NCBI RefSeq assembly: GCF_030540825.1
Contig: NZ_JAUOEO010000001.1
Span: forward strand, 3,609,001 to 3,673,000
Direction of reading: 5' to 3'
DNA from: Flavivirga spongiicola
GTDB lineage: Bacteria > Bacteroidota > Bacteroidia > Flavobacteriales > Flavobacteriaceae
Length of the DNA stretch: 64,000 nt
In this document: in pieces, positions 18,974 to 27,755 of the stretch
Layout: each line of letters begins with the position of its first letter
Position numbering within the stretch: position 1 is the first letter of the stretch
The notes under the pieces: generated by a model
The model's database searches: none
Seen by the model: only the letters and a program-made list of their open reading frames with translations
What the model was told of the DNA's origin: nothing
Program-made: the position numbers and the translations under genes

Positions 18974-19109
18974 CAATAACTTACTTCCTTGAAGTTTTCT
19001 TTAATGTTTTAACTAATTTGCCATTCTTATCTTTTGGCTTCGCTCAAGATAAATTTCAGTAGGAATCTAAAATATATAATTTTGTTAAATTTTATATTTA
19101 AATTGCGGC

Positions 19110-19337
19110 ATGAACAATATTTATAAACCATTATTGTTTTTTCAAAAACATGGCTATTATGTTTGTCAGCGTATAGCAGACAGATTAGGAATTAGAGCTA
19201 AGGTGGTAAGAACATCATTTATGTACCTAACATTTGTAACCGTTGGTTTTGGCTTTGCGCTATATTTGTTTCTTGCTTTTTGGATAAGAATTAAAGATTT
19301 GGTTTATACCAAACGCTCATCTGTTTTCGATTTATAA
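19110..19337 (+). CDS. PspC domain small membrane protein
   Basis: 75 residues. The order is a short amphipathic N-terminus, then YYVCQRIADRLGIRAKVVRTSF and a hydrophobic helix (about 41-60), the standard PspC domain. PspC proteins belong to phage-shock envelope stress responses; stand-alone short versions are common in flavobacteria. It is 12 bases upstream of the potassium channel gene, so probably co-transcribed. The gap before it (18974-19109) holds a fragment of a dispersed repeat (GGCTTCGCTCAAGATAAA). Confidence 0.8.
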   Translation: MNNIYKPLLFFQKHGYYVCQRIADRLGIRAKVVRTSFMYLTFVTVGFGFALYLFLAFWIRIKDLVYTKRSSVFDL

Positions 19338-19349
19338 TTGGTATAACCT

Positions 19350-20384
19350 ATGAATCCACTTATAAAGTTTTTTAGAACAAAAATATATACAGCAGTATTA
19401 TTACTAGTTGTTCTTATGCTAATAGGTGTAACAGGATATAAAATGATATCTGGTTACTCATGGGTTAATGCGTTTTATATGACCGTTATTACCATGACAA
19501 CTGTTGGTTTTGGTGAGGTGACTCCGCTTGACGACCCATCGAAAATTTTTACCATATTTTTAATTTTAGCAAGTGTGGTTATTGTGGGTTATGCACTTTC
19601 AATAATTACGGAGTATATTTTAAGCAAAAACGATGTTGAAGAATTAATACAAAAAAAAATGCAAAAAAGGATAGATAATCTTAGAGGACATATTGTTATT
19701 TGTGGTTATGGCAGAAACGGGAAGCAGGCAGCTAGAAAACTTTTGGCATATAAAAAGCAATTTGTAGTTATAGAAAAAGATAAGGAAATGGAAGAGCGCT
19801 TACAAATTGATGGAGTTTCTTATGTTATAGGCAATGCCAATGAAGATGAAACGCTTATTCAAGCAGGGATTGGTAAAGCTTCTTGTTTAATATCTGCTTT
19901 ACCCAATGATGCTGATAATTTATTTGTTGTGCTTTCAACTAGGCAATTAAATAAATCTATAAACATTATAAGCCGGGCTTCGTTAGAAACATCATATAAA
20001 AAATTAAAACTAGCAGGAGCAAATAATGTTATTTTACCTGATAAAATAGGGGGTGACCATATGGCATCTTTAGTGGTAGTTCCTGGTTTAATGGAATTTA
20101 TTGATAATTTATCAATTGTAGGCAAATCGAACATTAATATTGAAGAAGTCGCTGTAGAAAAACTTTACAAGACTAAAGAAGTCAGAACTAAAGAAGTCAG
20201 AACGATAAAAGATTTAGACCTTCGTAAAAAAACAGGTTGTACCGTTATTGGTTATAAAAATGAAAATGGCGAATATTTAGTTAATCCAGAGGCAGAACTG
20301 GAATTAGCATTAAATTCTAAAATCATTGTTTTAGGTAGACCCGAACAAATAGATGCGCTCAATTCTGAATACAATATAAATTAA
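19350..20384 (+). CDS. Potassium channel with TrkA-N (RCK) domain
   Basis: 344 residues. Two transmembrane helices (about 11-32 and 72-92) flank the pore with selectivity filter TVGFGE (in MTTVGFGEVTP, about residues 50-56). A TrkA-N/RCK nucleotide-binding domain follows (HIVICGYGRNGKQAARKL, Rossmann GxGxxG-like), then a TrkA-C-like end. This is the MthK-type architecture: tetrameric K+ channel gated by ligands on the RCK ring. A small internal duplication is visible, KTKEVRTKEVRTIKD. It follows the PspC gene by 12 bases. Confidence 0.9.
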   Translation: MNPLIKFFRTKIYTAVLLLVVLMLIGVTGYKMISGYSWVNAFYMTVITMTTVGFGEVTPLDDPSKIFTIFLILASVVIVGYALSIITEYILSKNDVEELIQKKMQKRIDNLRGHIVICGYGRNGKQAARKLLAYKKQFVVIEKDKEMEERLQIDGVSYVIGNANEDETLIQAGIGKASCLISALPNDADNLFVVLSTRQLNKSINIISRASLETSYKKLKLAGANNVILPDKIGGDHMASLVVVPGLMEFIDNLSIVGKSNINIEEVAVEKLYKTKEVRTKEVRTIKDLDLRKKTGCTVIGYKNENGEYLVNPEAELELALNSKIIVLGRPEQIDALNSEYNIN

Positions 20385-20492
20385 TGAATACTTGATTTTA
20401 ACAATCATTCTTTTAAAAAATCATTTTTTTTTAGCATCTTGCTGGCTTTTAATACGAATTTTTCAATAAAACTAAATTAATATAACTTTCTT

Positions 20493-22103
20493 ATGAAGAA
20501 ATATCTTCTTTCAATATTCACCTTAATATTACCATTTTTAACATTTGCGCAAGAAGCTACCGAAAAAGGATTAGATCAACAAATAGACGAAGGGTTCAAA
20601 CCAGTTTCAGACTTTTTTAGTAAAGTAATATTTTTTAAAGTTTGGACAGATCCAGATATTCCGTTTGTATTATTGCTTTTAGTTGGAAGTGCTGCTTTTT
20701 TTACCATTTATTTTGGGTTTCCTAATATAAAATATTTTGGAAAAGCTATTAATACAGTAAGAGGGAAATATGATGAGATTGAAGGAGGGCATGAAGCTTC
20801 TGATACGCCTATGACTATTGATGGGGATATTCGTGATACAATTCGTGATGAGAGTCAAGAAGGAGAAGTAAGTCATTTTCAAGCCTTAGCTACTGCAGTA
20901 TCCGGTACAGTAGGTAATGGAAACATAGCAGGTGTAGCTTTAGCAATTGCACTAGGAGGTCCTGGTGCAACATTCTGGATGATTATATGTGGTTTATTAG
21001 GTATGTCTACTAAGTTTGTGGAGTGTACTTTAGGAGTTCAATACAGAGATGTAGGAGAAGATGGGACTGTATATGGCGGGCCAATGTATTATATTACTAA
21101 AGGACTTAAAGAAAGAGGGTTTTCTATGTTAGGAAAAATAGCCGCAGTCCTTTTTGCTATTTTTTGTATTGGTGGTTCATTTGGTGGTGGTAATGCAGCT
21201 CAATCTAACCAAGCTACAGTTGTGCTTAAAGAACTTATGGGACTAGAAAGTGCTAGTGCAGGAGCAATAATTGGTGTTATTATGGCCATATTAGTAGGTG
21301 TTATTATAATAGGAGGTATTAAAAGAATTGCTTCGGTTACAGAAAAGGTAGTACCTTTTATGGCGGTACTATATATAGTAGCATGTTTGTATATAATTTT
21401 AAGTAATTTTTCATTAATTGACGATGCTTTCGGATTGATTTTTAGTGAAGCATTCAATCCTAGAGCTATAGGTGTTGGAGGTGTTATTGGTGTATTACTT
21501 GTTGGTTTTAAACGAGCAGCTTTCTCTAATGAAGCTGGGGCAGGTTCAGCATCTATTGCGCATTCAGCAGTAAAAACTAAATATTCGGCATCAGAAGGTT
21601 TAGTGGCTTTATTAGAACCATTTATTGATACGGTTGTAATTTGTACAATGACAGCCTTAGTAATTGTGATCTTTAATACTGGCGGAATATTTGAATACGG
21701 AGGTGATGGAGTTGGAGGTGTAATGATTGATGGTATGCGTTATGAAGGAGCAGGTATAACATCGCAGGCATTTGCACAATATATACCTTATTCTAACGTG
21801 TTTTTAACAATTGCAGTTGTACTATTTGCAGTTTCTACAATGATTTCATGGTCATACTACGGTTTACAATCATGGAAATTTTTATTTGGTAGAGGTAAAG
21901 CAGCAGATTTAACATATAAGCTTTTATTCTTATTGTTTGTTGTTATTGGTGCAGCAGCAAGTATGAATTCTATTTGGGCATTTTCAGATGCTATGATTTT
22001 TGCTATGGTATTCCCTAATATGATTGGGTTGTATTTCCTATTCCCAGTAGTTAAAAAGCAATTAAAAAGATATTTAGATGCTATAAAAGCAGCAAAAGCA
22101 TAA
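20493..22103 (+). CDS. Sodium:alanine symporter family (AGCS) transporter
   Basis: 536 residues, about 11 membrane helices. Family blocks are present: TAVSGTVGNGNIAGVALAI near residue 135, YGGPMYYITKGL, GIKRIASVTEKVVPFMA and AFSNEAGAGSASIAHSA. AGCS carriers import alanine or glycine with Na+ at the inner membrane. Unusual for the family is an N-terminal cleavable-looking signal segment (MKKYLLSIFTLILPFLTFAQ) before a periplasmic stretch, a variant often seen in marine Bacteroidota. The next gene begins 9 bases after the stop. Confidence 0.9.
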   Translation: MKKYLLSIFTLILPFLTFAQEATEKGLDQQIDEGFKPVSDFFSKVIFFKVWTDPDIPFVLLLLVGSAAFFTIYFGFPNIKYFGKAINTVRGKYDEIEGGHEASDTPMTIDGDIRDTIRDESQEGEVSHFQALATAVSGTVGNGNIAGVALAIALGGPGATFWMIICGLLGMSTKFVECTLGVQYRDVGEDGTVYGGPMYYITKGLKERGFSMLGKIAAVLFAIFCIGGSFGGGNAAQSNQATVVLKELMGLESASAGAIIGVIMAILVGVIIIGGIKRIASVTEKVVPFMAVLYIVACLYIILSNFSLIDDAFGLIFSEAFNPRAIGVGGVIGVLLVGFKRAAFSNEAGAGSASIAHSAVKTKYSASEGLVALLEPFIDTVVICTMTALVIVIFNTGGIFEYGGDGVGGVMIDGMRYEGAGITSQAFAQYIPYSNVFLTIAVVLFAVSTMISWSYYGLQSWKFLFGRGKAADLTYKLLFLLFVVIGAAASMNSIWAFSDAMIFAMVFPNMIGLYFLFPVVKKQLKRYLDAIKAAKA

Positions 22104-22112
22104 ATAACTTAA

Positions 22113-22997
22113 ATGAAAAATTTTAAATCCCATTTTGTGTTTTCTAAAGAACAACGAAATGGGATTTTTTTATTAATAATACTTATAGTAGGACTACAAT
22201 GTGTTTGTTTTTTTGTAGATTTTTCATCTGAAAACATTCTAGTTAATAAAGCAGCACTTGTCAAGTTTAATAAAGAAATTGACTCGCTTAAATTAGTGAA
22301 ACTTGAAAAAAGTAAACCAAAAATATACCCTTTCAATCCAAATTACATAACAGATTTTAAAGGCGCTTCATTAGGAATGTCTAATAAAGAAATTGATAGA
22401 CTATTAGCTTTTAGAAAACAGAATAATTGGATTAATTCAACAAAAGAATTTCAAAAAGTTACTAAAGTGTCAGACTCACTTTTAAGTCAAATATCTCCAT
22501 ATTTTAAATTTCCAGAATGGGTATCGGTATCTAATTCGAAGCCAAAACAAAGACTAGTTTTTAGTTATAATAACGCTTCAAAAACTATTGCTAAAAAGCA
22601 AGACTTAAACAAAGCAACAGCTCAACAACTACAAAAAGTAAATGGTATTGGAGTAGTTTTTTCAGAACGTATTATAAGATTTAGAAATAAATTTGTTGGT
22701 GGTTTTATTGATGATGTGCAGCTTCAAGATGTATATGGTTTAACCCCAGAAGTCATAGAAAGAATAACAAACAATTTTACGGTAAAGACACCAAGACAAA
22801 TTGAAAAGATAAACATAAATAAAGCGACTATAGATAACTTGGTTACTGTTCAACATATAGATTATGATTTGGCGTATAATATAATTGAGCAGCGTAAATT
22901 AAAAAATGGATATAAATCTCTAGATGAATTAAAAAAAGTTAAAGACTTTCCAGTAAATAAAATCGATATAATTAAATTATATTTGTTCCTCGATTAA
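22113..22997 (+). CDS. Helix-hairpin-helix (ComEA-like) domain protein
   Basis: 294 residues. One transmembrane anchor (about residues 16-34) is followed by helix-hairpin-helix units: FNPNYITDFKGASLGMSNKE near 75, KQDLNKATAQQLQKVNGIG near 165 and INKATIDNLVTVQHIDYD near 240. This triple-HhH form is typical of flavobacterial proteins annotated as helix-hairpin-helix or ComEA-related, presumed to bind DNA outside the inner membrane. It starts 9 bases after the AGCS gene; the link to alanine transport is probably only transcriptional. Confidence 0.8.
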   Translation: MKNFKSHFVFSKEQRNGIFLLIILIVGLQCVCFFVDFSSENILVNKAALVKFNKEIDSLKLVKLEKSKPKIYPFNPNYITDFKGASLGMSNKEIDRLLAFRKQNNWINSTKEFQKVTKVSDSLLSQISPYFKFPEWVSVSNSKPKQRLVFSYNNASKTIAKKQDLNKATAQQLQKVNGIGVVFSERIIRFRNKFVGGFIDDVQLQDVYGLTPEVIERITNNFTVKTPRQIEKININKATIDNLVTVQHIDYDLAYNIIEQRKLKNGYKSLDELKKVKDFPVNKIDIIKLYLFLD

Positions 22998-23105
22998 AAA
23001 AACAGCAGTGTTTATGAAATGAGTATTAACTTGAAACTAGTCCTGCATAAAGATAAAGTTAATTACAAATGGCATTTACCGATAAAGAATAATAAATTTT
23101 AATAA

Positions 23106-24275
23106 ATGAATAGTATGTACTTCACAGAAGAGCATAATCTTTTTAGAACAAGTCTTCAGGATTTTTTAAAGAAGGAAGTAGTTCCTAATATTGAAAAATG
23201 GGAAAAAACAGGAACTATAGATAGATTTATTTGGAAAAAGTTTGGAGACATGGGGTTTTTTGGTATAAACTACCCAGAAGCTTATGGTGGAATGAATTTA
23301 GATTTATTTTATACGGTTATACTTCTTGAAGAGCTTCAGAAAATAAATTCAGGCGGTTTTGCAGCAGCAATTTGGGCACACGCTTATTTAGCAATGACGC
23401 ATTTAAATGCAGAAGGAGATGAAGCCATTAAGCAAAAATATTTGACACCAAGCATTTCTGGAGATAAAATAGGATGTCTATGTGTTACAGAACCTTTTGG
23501 AGGTAGTGATGTGGCAGGTATGCGAACAACTGCTGTGAAAGAAGGAGATCATTATATTATTAACGGATCAAAAACATTTATTACTAATGGTGTATATAGT
23601 GATTATTTAGTAATAGCAGCAAAAACAAGCCCGGAATTAGGCAATAAAGGTGTTAGTATATTTGTCGTAGATAGAGAAACTGAGGGAGTCTCGGCAACTA
23701 AATTAGATAAGTTAGGTTGGAGAGCATCAGACACTGGAGAAATAGCATTTGATAATGTTAAAATACCAGCAACCAATTTAATGGGAGAAGAAAATAAAGG
23801 GTTTGCTTATATCGTGCAGCATTTTTCTTTAGAGCGTTTAGTTATGGGAATCAATGCCCATGCGCGTGCAGAATATGCATTAGAGTATGCTTTGCAATAT
23901 ATGTCAGAACGTCAAGCTTTTGGTAAATCAATTGATACATTTCAGGCATTAAGACATAATGTTTCAGACTTATATACCGATATGGAAATCTGTAAAGAGT
24001 TTAATTATTCGGTTGCTTATAGATTGAATAAAGGTGAGTATATAGTTAAAGAGGCATCTATGTCAAAATTAAAGTCAACAAAAATGGCAGACGATGTTAT
24101 ATATCAATGTCTTCAGTTTTTAGGTGGCTATGGTTATATGGAAGACTATCCAATGGCAAGGCTCTTAAGAGATAGCAGACTAGGTCCAATTGGAGGAGGA
24201 ACTTCTGAAATTCTTCGTGAAATTATCGCTAAAATCATAATAGATAAAAAAGAATACAAGGCAGCAACTAACTAA
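23106..24275 (+). CDS. Acyl-CoA dehydrogenase
   Basis: 389 residues; the start at 23106 is used, with an in-frame ATG at 23115 also possible. N-terminal helical domain, then FAD/substrate motif CVTEPFGGSDVAGM (about 126-139), the ITNG-type flavin loop (KTFITNGVYSDY), and the C-terminal helical bundle with QAFGKSIDTFQALRH and GYGYMEDYPMARLLRDSR ... GGGTSEI. It oxidises acyl-CoA to enoyl-CoA and passes electrons to ETF. The last 16 codons are part of an 85-bp unit repeated downstream (24228-24557), so the gene end sits inside a tandem array. Confidence 0.92.
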   Translation: MNSMYFTEEHNLFRTSLQDFLKKEVVPNIEKWEKTGTIDRFIWKKFGDMGFFGINYPEAYGGMNLDLFYTVILLEELQKINSGGFAAAIWAHAYLAMTHLNAEGDEAIKQKYLTPSISGDKIGCLCVTEPFGGSDVAGMRTTAVKEGDHYIINGSKTFITNGVYSDYLVIAAKTSPELGNKGVSIFVVDRETEGVSATKLDKLGWRASDTGEIAFDNVKIPATNLMGEENKGFAYIVQHFSLERLVMGINAHARAEYALEYALQYMSERQAFGKSIDTFQALRHNVSDLYTDMEICKEFNYSVAYRLNKGEYIVKEASMSKLKSTKMADDVIYQCLQFLGGYGYMEDYPMARLLRDSRLGPIGGGTSEILREIIAKIIIDKKEYKAATN

Positions 24276-24557
24276 CTTAATTATTGTTTTAGCGAAAATT
24301 GTATCACAATTTGCTAAAATCATAATAGACAAAAAAGAATACAAGGCAGCAACAAACTAACTTAATTATTGTTTTAGCGAAAATTGTATCACAATTTGCT
24401 AAAATCATAATAGACAAAAAAGAATACAAGGCAGCAACAAACTAACTTAATTATTGTTTTAGCGAAAATTGTATCACAATTCGCTAAAATCATAATAGAT
24501 AAAAAAGAGTACAAGGCTGCAACTAAATAAATTATTGTTTTTTAGCGAAAATTGTAT
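24228..24557 (+). repeat. 85-bp tandem array duplicating the 3' end of the acyl-CoA dehydrogenase gene
   Basis: Units begin at 24228, 24313, 24398 and 24483, exactly 85 bases apart; the fourth is diverged and shortened. Each begins GCTAAAATCATAATAGA and contains the last codons of the dehydrogenase (AKIIIDKKEYKAATN or ATK) plus stop codon. Codon differences among the units (GAT/GAC, GAA/GAG, GCA/GCT, ACT/ACA) are synonymous except for the final Asn/Lys codon. Between units lies an imperfect inverted repeat TTTTAGC...GCTAAAA whose right arm is the start of the next unit. This accounts for most of the 384-base gap before the amylase gene. Confidence 0.95.
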
Positions 24558-24572
24558 TTATTTAAAAAGTTA

Positions 24573-24598
24573 TTAACACGAAAACGTTTTCGTGTTAA
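24573..24598. promoter_or_regulatory. Perfect 26-bp palindromic operator upstream of the alpha-amylase
   Basis: Bases 24573-24598 read the same on both strands, with core CGAAAACGTTTTCG. A central CG in an A/T-flanked palindrome is the pattern of LacI-family operators. It lies 62 bases before the amylase ATG, so it is likely the binding site of a starch/maltose-responsive LacI-type regulator not encoded here. Confidence 0.7.
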
Positions 24599-24659
24599 AA
24601 GTGTGGTTTTTCACAGGGGGGTATTTGGTAATTTGAATGAAATTTAAAAACCAAATAAC

Positions 24660-26066
24660 ATGAAAATTCGTGAAAGATTATTGAAATTTATCTTACCAAT
24701 ATGCTTATTGCTTATTGGGTGTTCTACAGAAAAACTATTAGATGATCAACTATCTAAAGAACAATCACCAGATGTACAACTCTTAAAATCTGTATCGTCT
24801 AAGGCTGTTACAGCTAGTAATTTAAAACCAATAGGTTCTGGTGTTATGATGCAAGCATTTTATTGGGATGTTCCCGCCGGTGGAAACTGGTGGAATACAA
24901 TAGAAGGAAAAGTTCAAGACTGGAGTAATGCAGGTATTGATGCTATTTGGTTACCACCTGCATCAAAAGCACAAAATGGAGCCTTTTCTATGGGATACGA
25001 TCCATTTGATTATTTTGATTTTGGTCAATACAACCAAATGGGGAGTATAGAAACACGCTTTGGGTCTGAAGATGAGTTGAAAACGCTGATAGCCTCTGCT
25101 CATAATGCTAAGTTAAGTGTTATTGCAGATATAGTGATTAATCATAATAGTGGAGGACAGAGCGAAATAAACCCTGTGAATAATCAGAGCAACTGGACTA
25201 AGTTTACGCCACTATCTGGAAAATTTAATAGAGATTACAATGATTTTCATCCTAATCACAATCACGGAAATGATACTGGAGTTTTTGGTGGTTTTCCAGA
25301 TTTATGCCATCACCAAGTTAGAGTGCAAAATGAATTGTGGAAAAATCCAGAATCAGTAGCAAAGTATTACAAAAACACTATGGGTTTTGATGGTTGGAGA
25401 TTTGACTATGTAAAGGGATTTGAACCTTGGGTTGTAAAAGATTGGAAAAATGAAGTAGGAGGTTTTGCTGTAGGCGAGTATTGGGATGGAAATGCGGGAA
25501 CTTTAGATTGGTGGACTGGACAAGCTGAGGTTAGTGCATTTGATTTTGCATGCTATTACAGAATGAAAGATGCATTTGATGGCAACAATTTAAACAAATT
25601 AAATGATGATATGCTATGGAAGCGTAACTCAACAAGAGCTGTCACTTTTGTTTCTAACCATGATACTAACGAAATTTATCATGGTAAAATGTTGGCTTAT
25701 GCTTATATATTAACACATGAAGGTTATCCAACTATTTTTTATAGAGATTATGAAGAGTGGTTAAATAAAGAACGATTAAATAATTTAATATGGATTCATA
25801 ATAATTTAGCAGGAGGAAGTACTAATATATTATATACAGATAATGATGAATATATATCTAAAAGAAACGGACATAATAATTCAGGTATTGTAGTTTATTT
25901 AAATAATGCTGATTCTTGGCAAGAACGTTGGATAGAGACTAATTGGTCTAATACAAAAATTAAGGATTATACTGGGCATTCAAATTGGGAGCCTATAACC
26001 CAAGCAGGGCGATGGGTAAAAATACAAGTGCCTCCAAAGAGTTACTCAGTTTGGGCACCAAAATAA
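24660..26066 (+). CDS. GH13 alpha-amylase, lipoprotein
   Basis: 468 residues. A lipobox (CLLLIGC, Cys about 21) predicts surface or periplasmic lipid anchoring. The (beta/alpha)8 GH13 motifs are intact: VIADIVINHNSGG (region I), GWRFDYVKGF with nucleophile Asp249 (II), VGEYWDG with acid Glu273 (III) and FVSNHDTNEI with Asp335 (IV). The length and motif spacing resemble the compact GH13 enzymes related to plant/archaeal alpha-amylases rather than SusG. It hydrolyses alpha-1,4-glucans. It stands alone under the palindromic operator 24573-24598; no SusC/D partner is adjacent. Confidence 0.9.
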   Translation: MKIRERLLKFILPICLLLIGCSTEKLLDDQLSKEQSPDVQLLKSVSSKAVTASNLKPIGSGVMMQAFYWDVPAGGNWWNTIEGKVQDWSNAGIDAIWLPPASKAQNGAFSMGYDPFDYFDFGQYNQMGSIETRFGSEDELKTLIASAHNAKLSVIADIVINHNSGGQSEINPVNNQSNWTKFTPLSGKFNRDYNDFHPNHNHGNDTGVFGGFPDLCHHQVRVQNELWKNPESVAKYYKNTMGFDGWRFDYVKGFEPWVVKDWKNEVGGFAVGEYWDGNAGTLDWWTGQAEVSAFDFACYYRMKDAFDGNNLNKLNDDMLWKRNSTRAVTFVSNHDTNEIYHGKMLAYAYILTHEGYPTIFYRDYEEWLNKERLNNLIWIHNNLAGGSTNILYTDNDEYISKRNGHNNSGIVVYLNNADSWQERWIETNWSNTKIKDYTGHSNWEPITQAGRWVKIQVPPKSYSVWAPK

Positions 26067-26082
26067 AAATTTAAATAAATTA

Positions 26083-26140
26083 GTTGTCAATTCTCAATTT
26101 AAACTTATATTTGCACCCTGAAAATCTAAAAGAGAGGAGG
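26083..26140 (+). promoter_or_regulatory. rpsU promoter and strong Shine-Dalgarno
   Basis: TATATTTG at 26106-26113 matches the -7 element, with GTTG at about 26083-26086 as a weak -33. The leader carries AGAGAGGAGG at 26131-26140, an unusually strong Shine-Dalgarno ten bases before the ATG at 26151. Flavobacterial mRNAs generally lack this, because S21, S18 and S6 mask the anti-SD of 16S rRNA; rpsU is the known exception, allowing feedback control by S21 itself. Confidence 0.75.
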
Positions 26141-26150
26141 TTAAGACACT

Positions 26151-26345
26151 ATGTTAATAATACCGATTAAAGAAGGAGAAAATATAGATAGAGCGTTAAA
26201 GCGTTTTAAAAGAAAGTTTGATAAAACTGGAACTAAACGTCAGTTACAAACTCGTAAACAGTTTAACAAACCTTCCGTATTACGTAGAGCGCAGATTCAA
26301 AAAGCTCAGTACATACAAGGATTAAGAGATGCAGAAGATATTTAA
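26151..26345 (+). CDS. rpsU: 30S ribosomal protein bS21
   Basis: 64 residues, full-length bS21: LIIPIKEGENIDRALKRFKR at the N-terminus, then a basic helical tail (RKQFNKPSVLRRAQIQKAQY). It sits on the 30S platform and, in Flavobacteriia, helps bury the anti-Shine-Dalgarno of 16S rRNA, so that most genes are translated without it. Its own mRNA has a strong Shine-Dalgarno (26131-26140), consistent with self-regulation. A rho-independent terminator follows at 26377. Confidence 0.97.
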   Translation: MLIIPIKEGENIDRALKRFKRKFDKTGTKRQLQTRKQFNKPSVLRRAQIQKAQYIQGLRDAEDI

Positions 26346-26376
26346 AGATAAATTTAATCTATAAATACCATATTAA

Positions 26377-26404
26377 AATCCCACTAAAAGTGGGATTTTT
26401 TTTG
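26377..26404 (+). terminator. Terminator after rpsU
   Basis: AAATCCCACT / AGTGGGATTT hairpin with an AA loop, followed by a long T run. Clear rho-independent terminator that separates rpsU from the recombinase gene. Confidence 0.92.
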
Positions 26405-26475
26405 CTTTTAACTTATATAAAATGGTATAACAGTAAAAACTTCGTACTTTTAACTTGACACAAGTAACATTAAAG

Positions 26476-27366
26476 ATGCCGTTAGAACCATTCATAGACT
26501 ATTTATTACTAGAAAAAAACTATTCAACATTAACAGTCAACGCATATCAAAAAGATTTAGAAGCATTTTCAGAATTTGTTAAAGTAACATATAATACAGA
26601 GATTATAAAGGATGTAAATTATTCAGAGATTAGAAGTTGGATAGTCTATATGGTGGAAAAAGGATTATCAAATAGAAGTATCAATAGAAAAGTATCTGCA
26701 TTAAATACGTATTATAAGTTTCTTTTAAAAACAGGAGATATAAATCAGAATCCTTTATCAAAACATAAAGCCTTAAAAACGAGTAAAAAAGTTCAGGTAC
26801 CGTTTTCGGAATTAGAAATAACAACAGTTTTAGATGATTTAAATTTTGATGATGATTTCGAAAGTATTCGTAATAAATTAATCATAGAGCTTTTCTATTC
26901 AACAGGTATTAGAAGAATAGAATTAGTGGAATTATCTCTGGCAAGTGTAGATATTGATAATAAAATGTTAAAGGTTTTAGGAAAGAGAAATAAAGAACGT
27001 GTCGTTCCGTTATTAGATTCTGTAGTTAAAACAATAAGTAAGTATTTAATTTCAAGAAATAAATTAGAAGGTATTATAGATGTTAATAGCTTGTTTTTAA
27101 CGAAAAAGGGATTTAAAATTTATGAAACACTTGTTTACAGAATAATAAATGAGTATTTTAGTGAGGCATCTTCAAAGGTGAAAAAGAGTCCGCATATTTT
27201 GCGTCATTCTTTTGCAACACATTTGTTAAACCAAGGTGCTGATTTAAATGCTGTTAAAGAACTTTTAGGACATTCAAGTTTAGCTGCCACACAAGTTTAT
27301 ACACATAATAGTATAGCTGAATTAAAAAAAGTGCATGTACAAGCACACCCTAGAAGTAAAAAATAG
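26476..27366 (+). CDS. xerC: Tyrosine recombinase, XerC type
   Basis: About 296 residues from ATG 26476; a TTG at 26455 is in frame but lies close to a likely transcription start (TACTTTTA at 26445-26452). N-terminal SAM-like core-binding domain (FIDYLLLEKNYSTLTVNAYQ) and C-terminal catalytic domain with the active-site residues: Arg in STGIRRIELVEL, His-x-x-Arg in HILRHSFATH, His in GHSSLAATQVY and nucleophile Tyr in VYTHN. XerC with XerD resolves chromosome dimers at dif. The position between rpsU and hpf is the usual housekeeping context in flavobacteria, so it is not a mobile-element integrase. Confidence 0.85.
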   Translation: MPLEPFIDYLLLEKNYSTLTVNAYQKDLEAFSEFVKVTYNTEIIKDVNYSEIRSWIVYMVEKGLSNRSINRKVSALNTYYKFLLKTGDINQNPLSKHKALKTSKKVQVPFSELEITTVLDDLNFDDDFESIRNKLIIELFYSTGIRRIELVELSLASVDIDNKMLKVLGKRNKERVVPLLDSVVKTISKYLISRNKLEGIIDVNSLFLTKKGFKIYETLVYRIINEYFSEASSKVKKSPHILRHSFATHLLNQGADLNAVKELLGHSSLAATQVYTHNSIAELKKVHVQAHPRSKK

Positions 27367-27400
27367 TATAGTAGAAGATTATTAACCAAAAAACAGAAGG

Positions 27401-27703
27401 ATGAAAGTAAACACCCAATCAGTTAATTTTAATGCTGACCAAAAGTTAATAGATTTTATTCAAAAGCGGATGGATAAATTAGATATGTTTTATGATAAAG
27501 TTATTAAATCAGATGTCTATTTAAAAGTAGAAAATACAAGTGAAAAAGAAAATAAAATTTTTGAAGCGAGAGTAAGTGTTCCTGGAGATAGTTTTGTAGT
27601 AAAGAAGCAATGTAAAAGTTTTGAAGAAGGTGCAGATGTCGCAGTATCATCGTTAGAAAGGCAACTAAAAAAGAGAAAAGAAAAATTAAGATCACATTTA
27701 TAG
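27401..27703 (+). CDS. hpf: Ribosome hibernation-promoting factor (short HPF/RaiA)
   Basis: 100 residues, the short form without the C-terminal dimerisation domain. The family features are N-terminal MKVNTQSVNFNADQKLIDFI, the central beta strand FEARVSVPGDSFVVKKQ and a basic C-terminal helix (LERQLKKRKEKLRSHL). It binds the decoding region of the 30S subunit in stationary phase and silences ribosomes. It lies 34 bases after xerC and is followed by a hairpin overlapping the tRNA promoter. Confidence 0.92.
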   Translation: MKVNTQSVNFNADQKLIDFIQKRMDKLDMFYDKVIKSDVYLKVENTSEKENKIFEARVSVPGDSFVVKKQCKSFEEGADVAVSSLERQLKKRKEKLRSHL

Positions 27704-27723
27704 TAAAATTTCTTAAAAAATGT

Positions 27724-27753
27724 TTTGATTAAAAAAATAAATCTATACATTTG
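27724..27753 (+). promoter_or_regulatory. Promoter of the tRNA cluster
   Basis: TTTG at 27724-27727 and TACATTTG at 27746-27753, 18 bases apart, a near-perfect Bacteroidota promoter. Transcription should begin near 27760, inside the hairpin listed at 27756, and read into tRNA-Thr, tRNA-Tyr and the tRNA-Gly array. Confidence 0.75.
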
Positions 27754-27755
27754 CA

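Noticed and set aside
24228-24557. CRISPR or coding repeat protein
   Set aside because: The 85-base units have no variable spacers and a stop codon in every unit; it is a duplicated gene end.
26476-27366. Integrase of a mobile island
   Set aside because: Sits in the conserved rpsU-hpf context with no cargo; matches housekeeping XerC.
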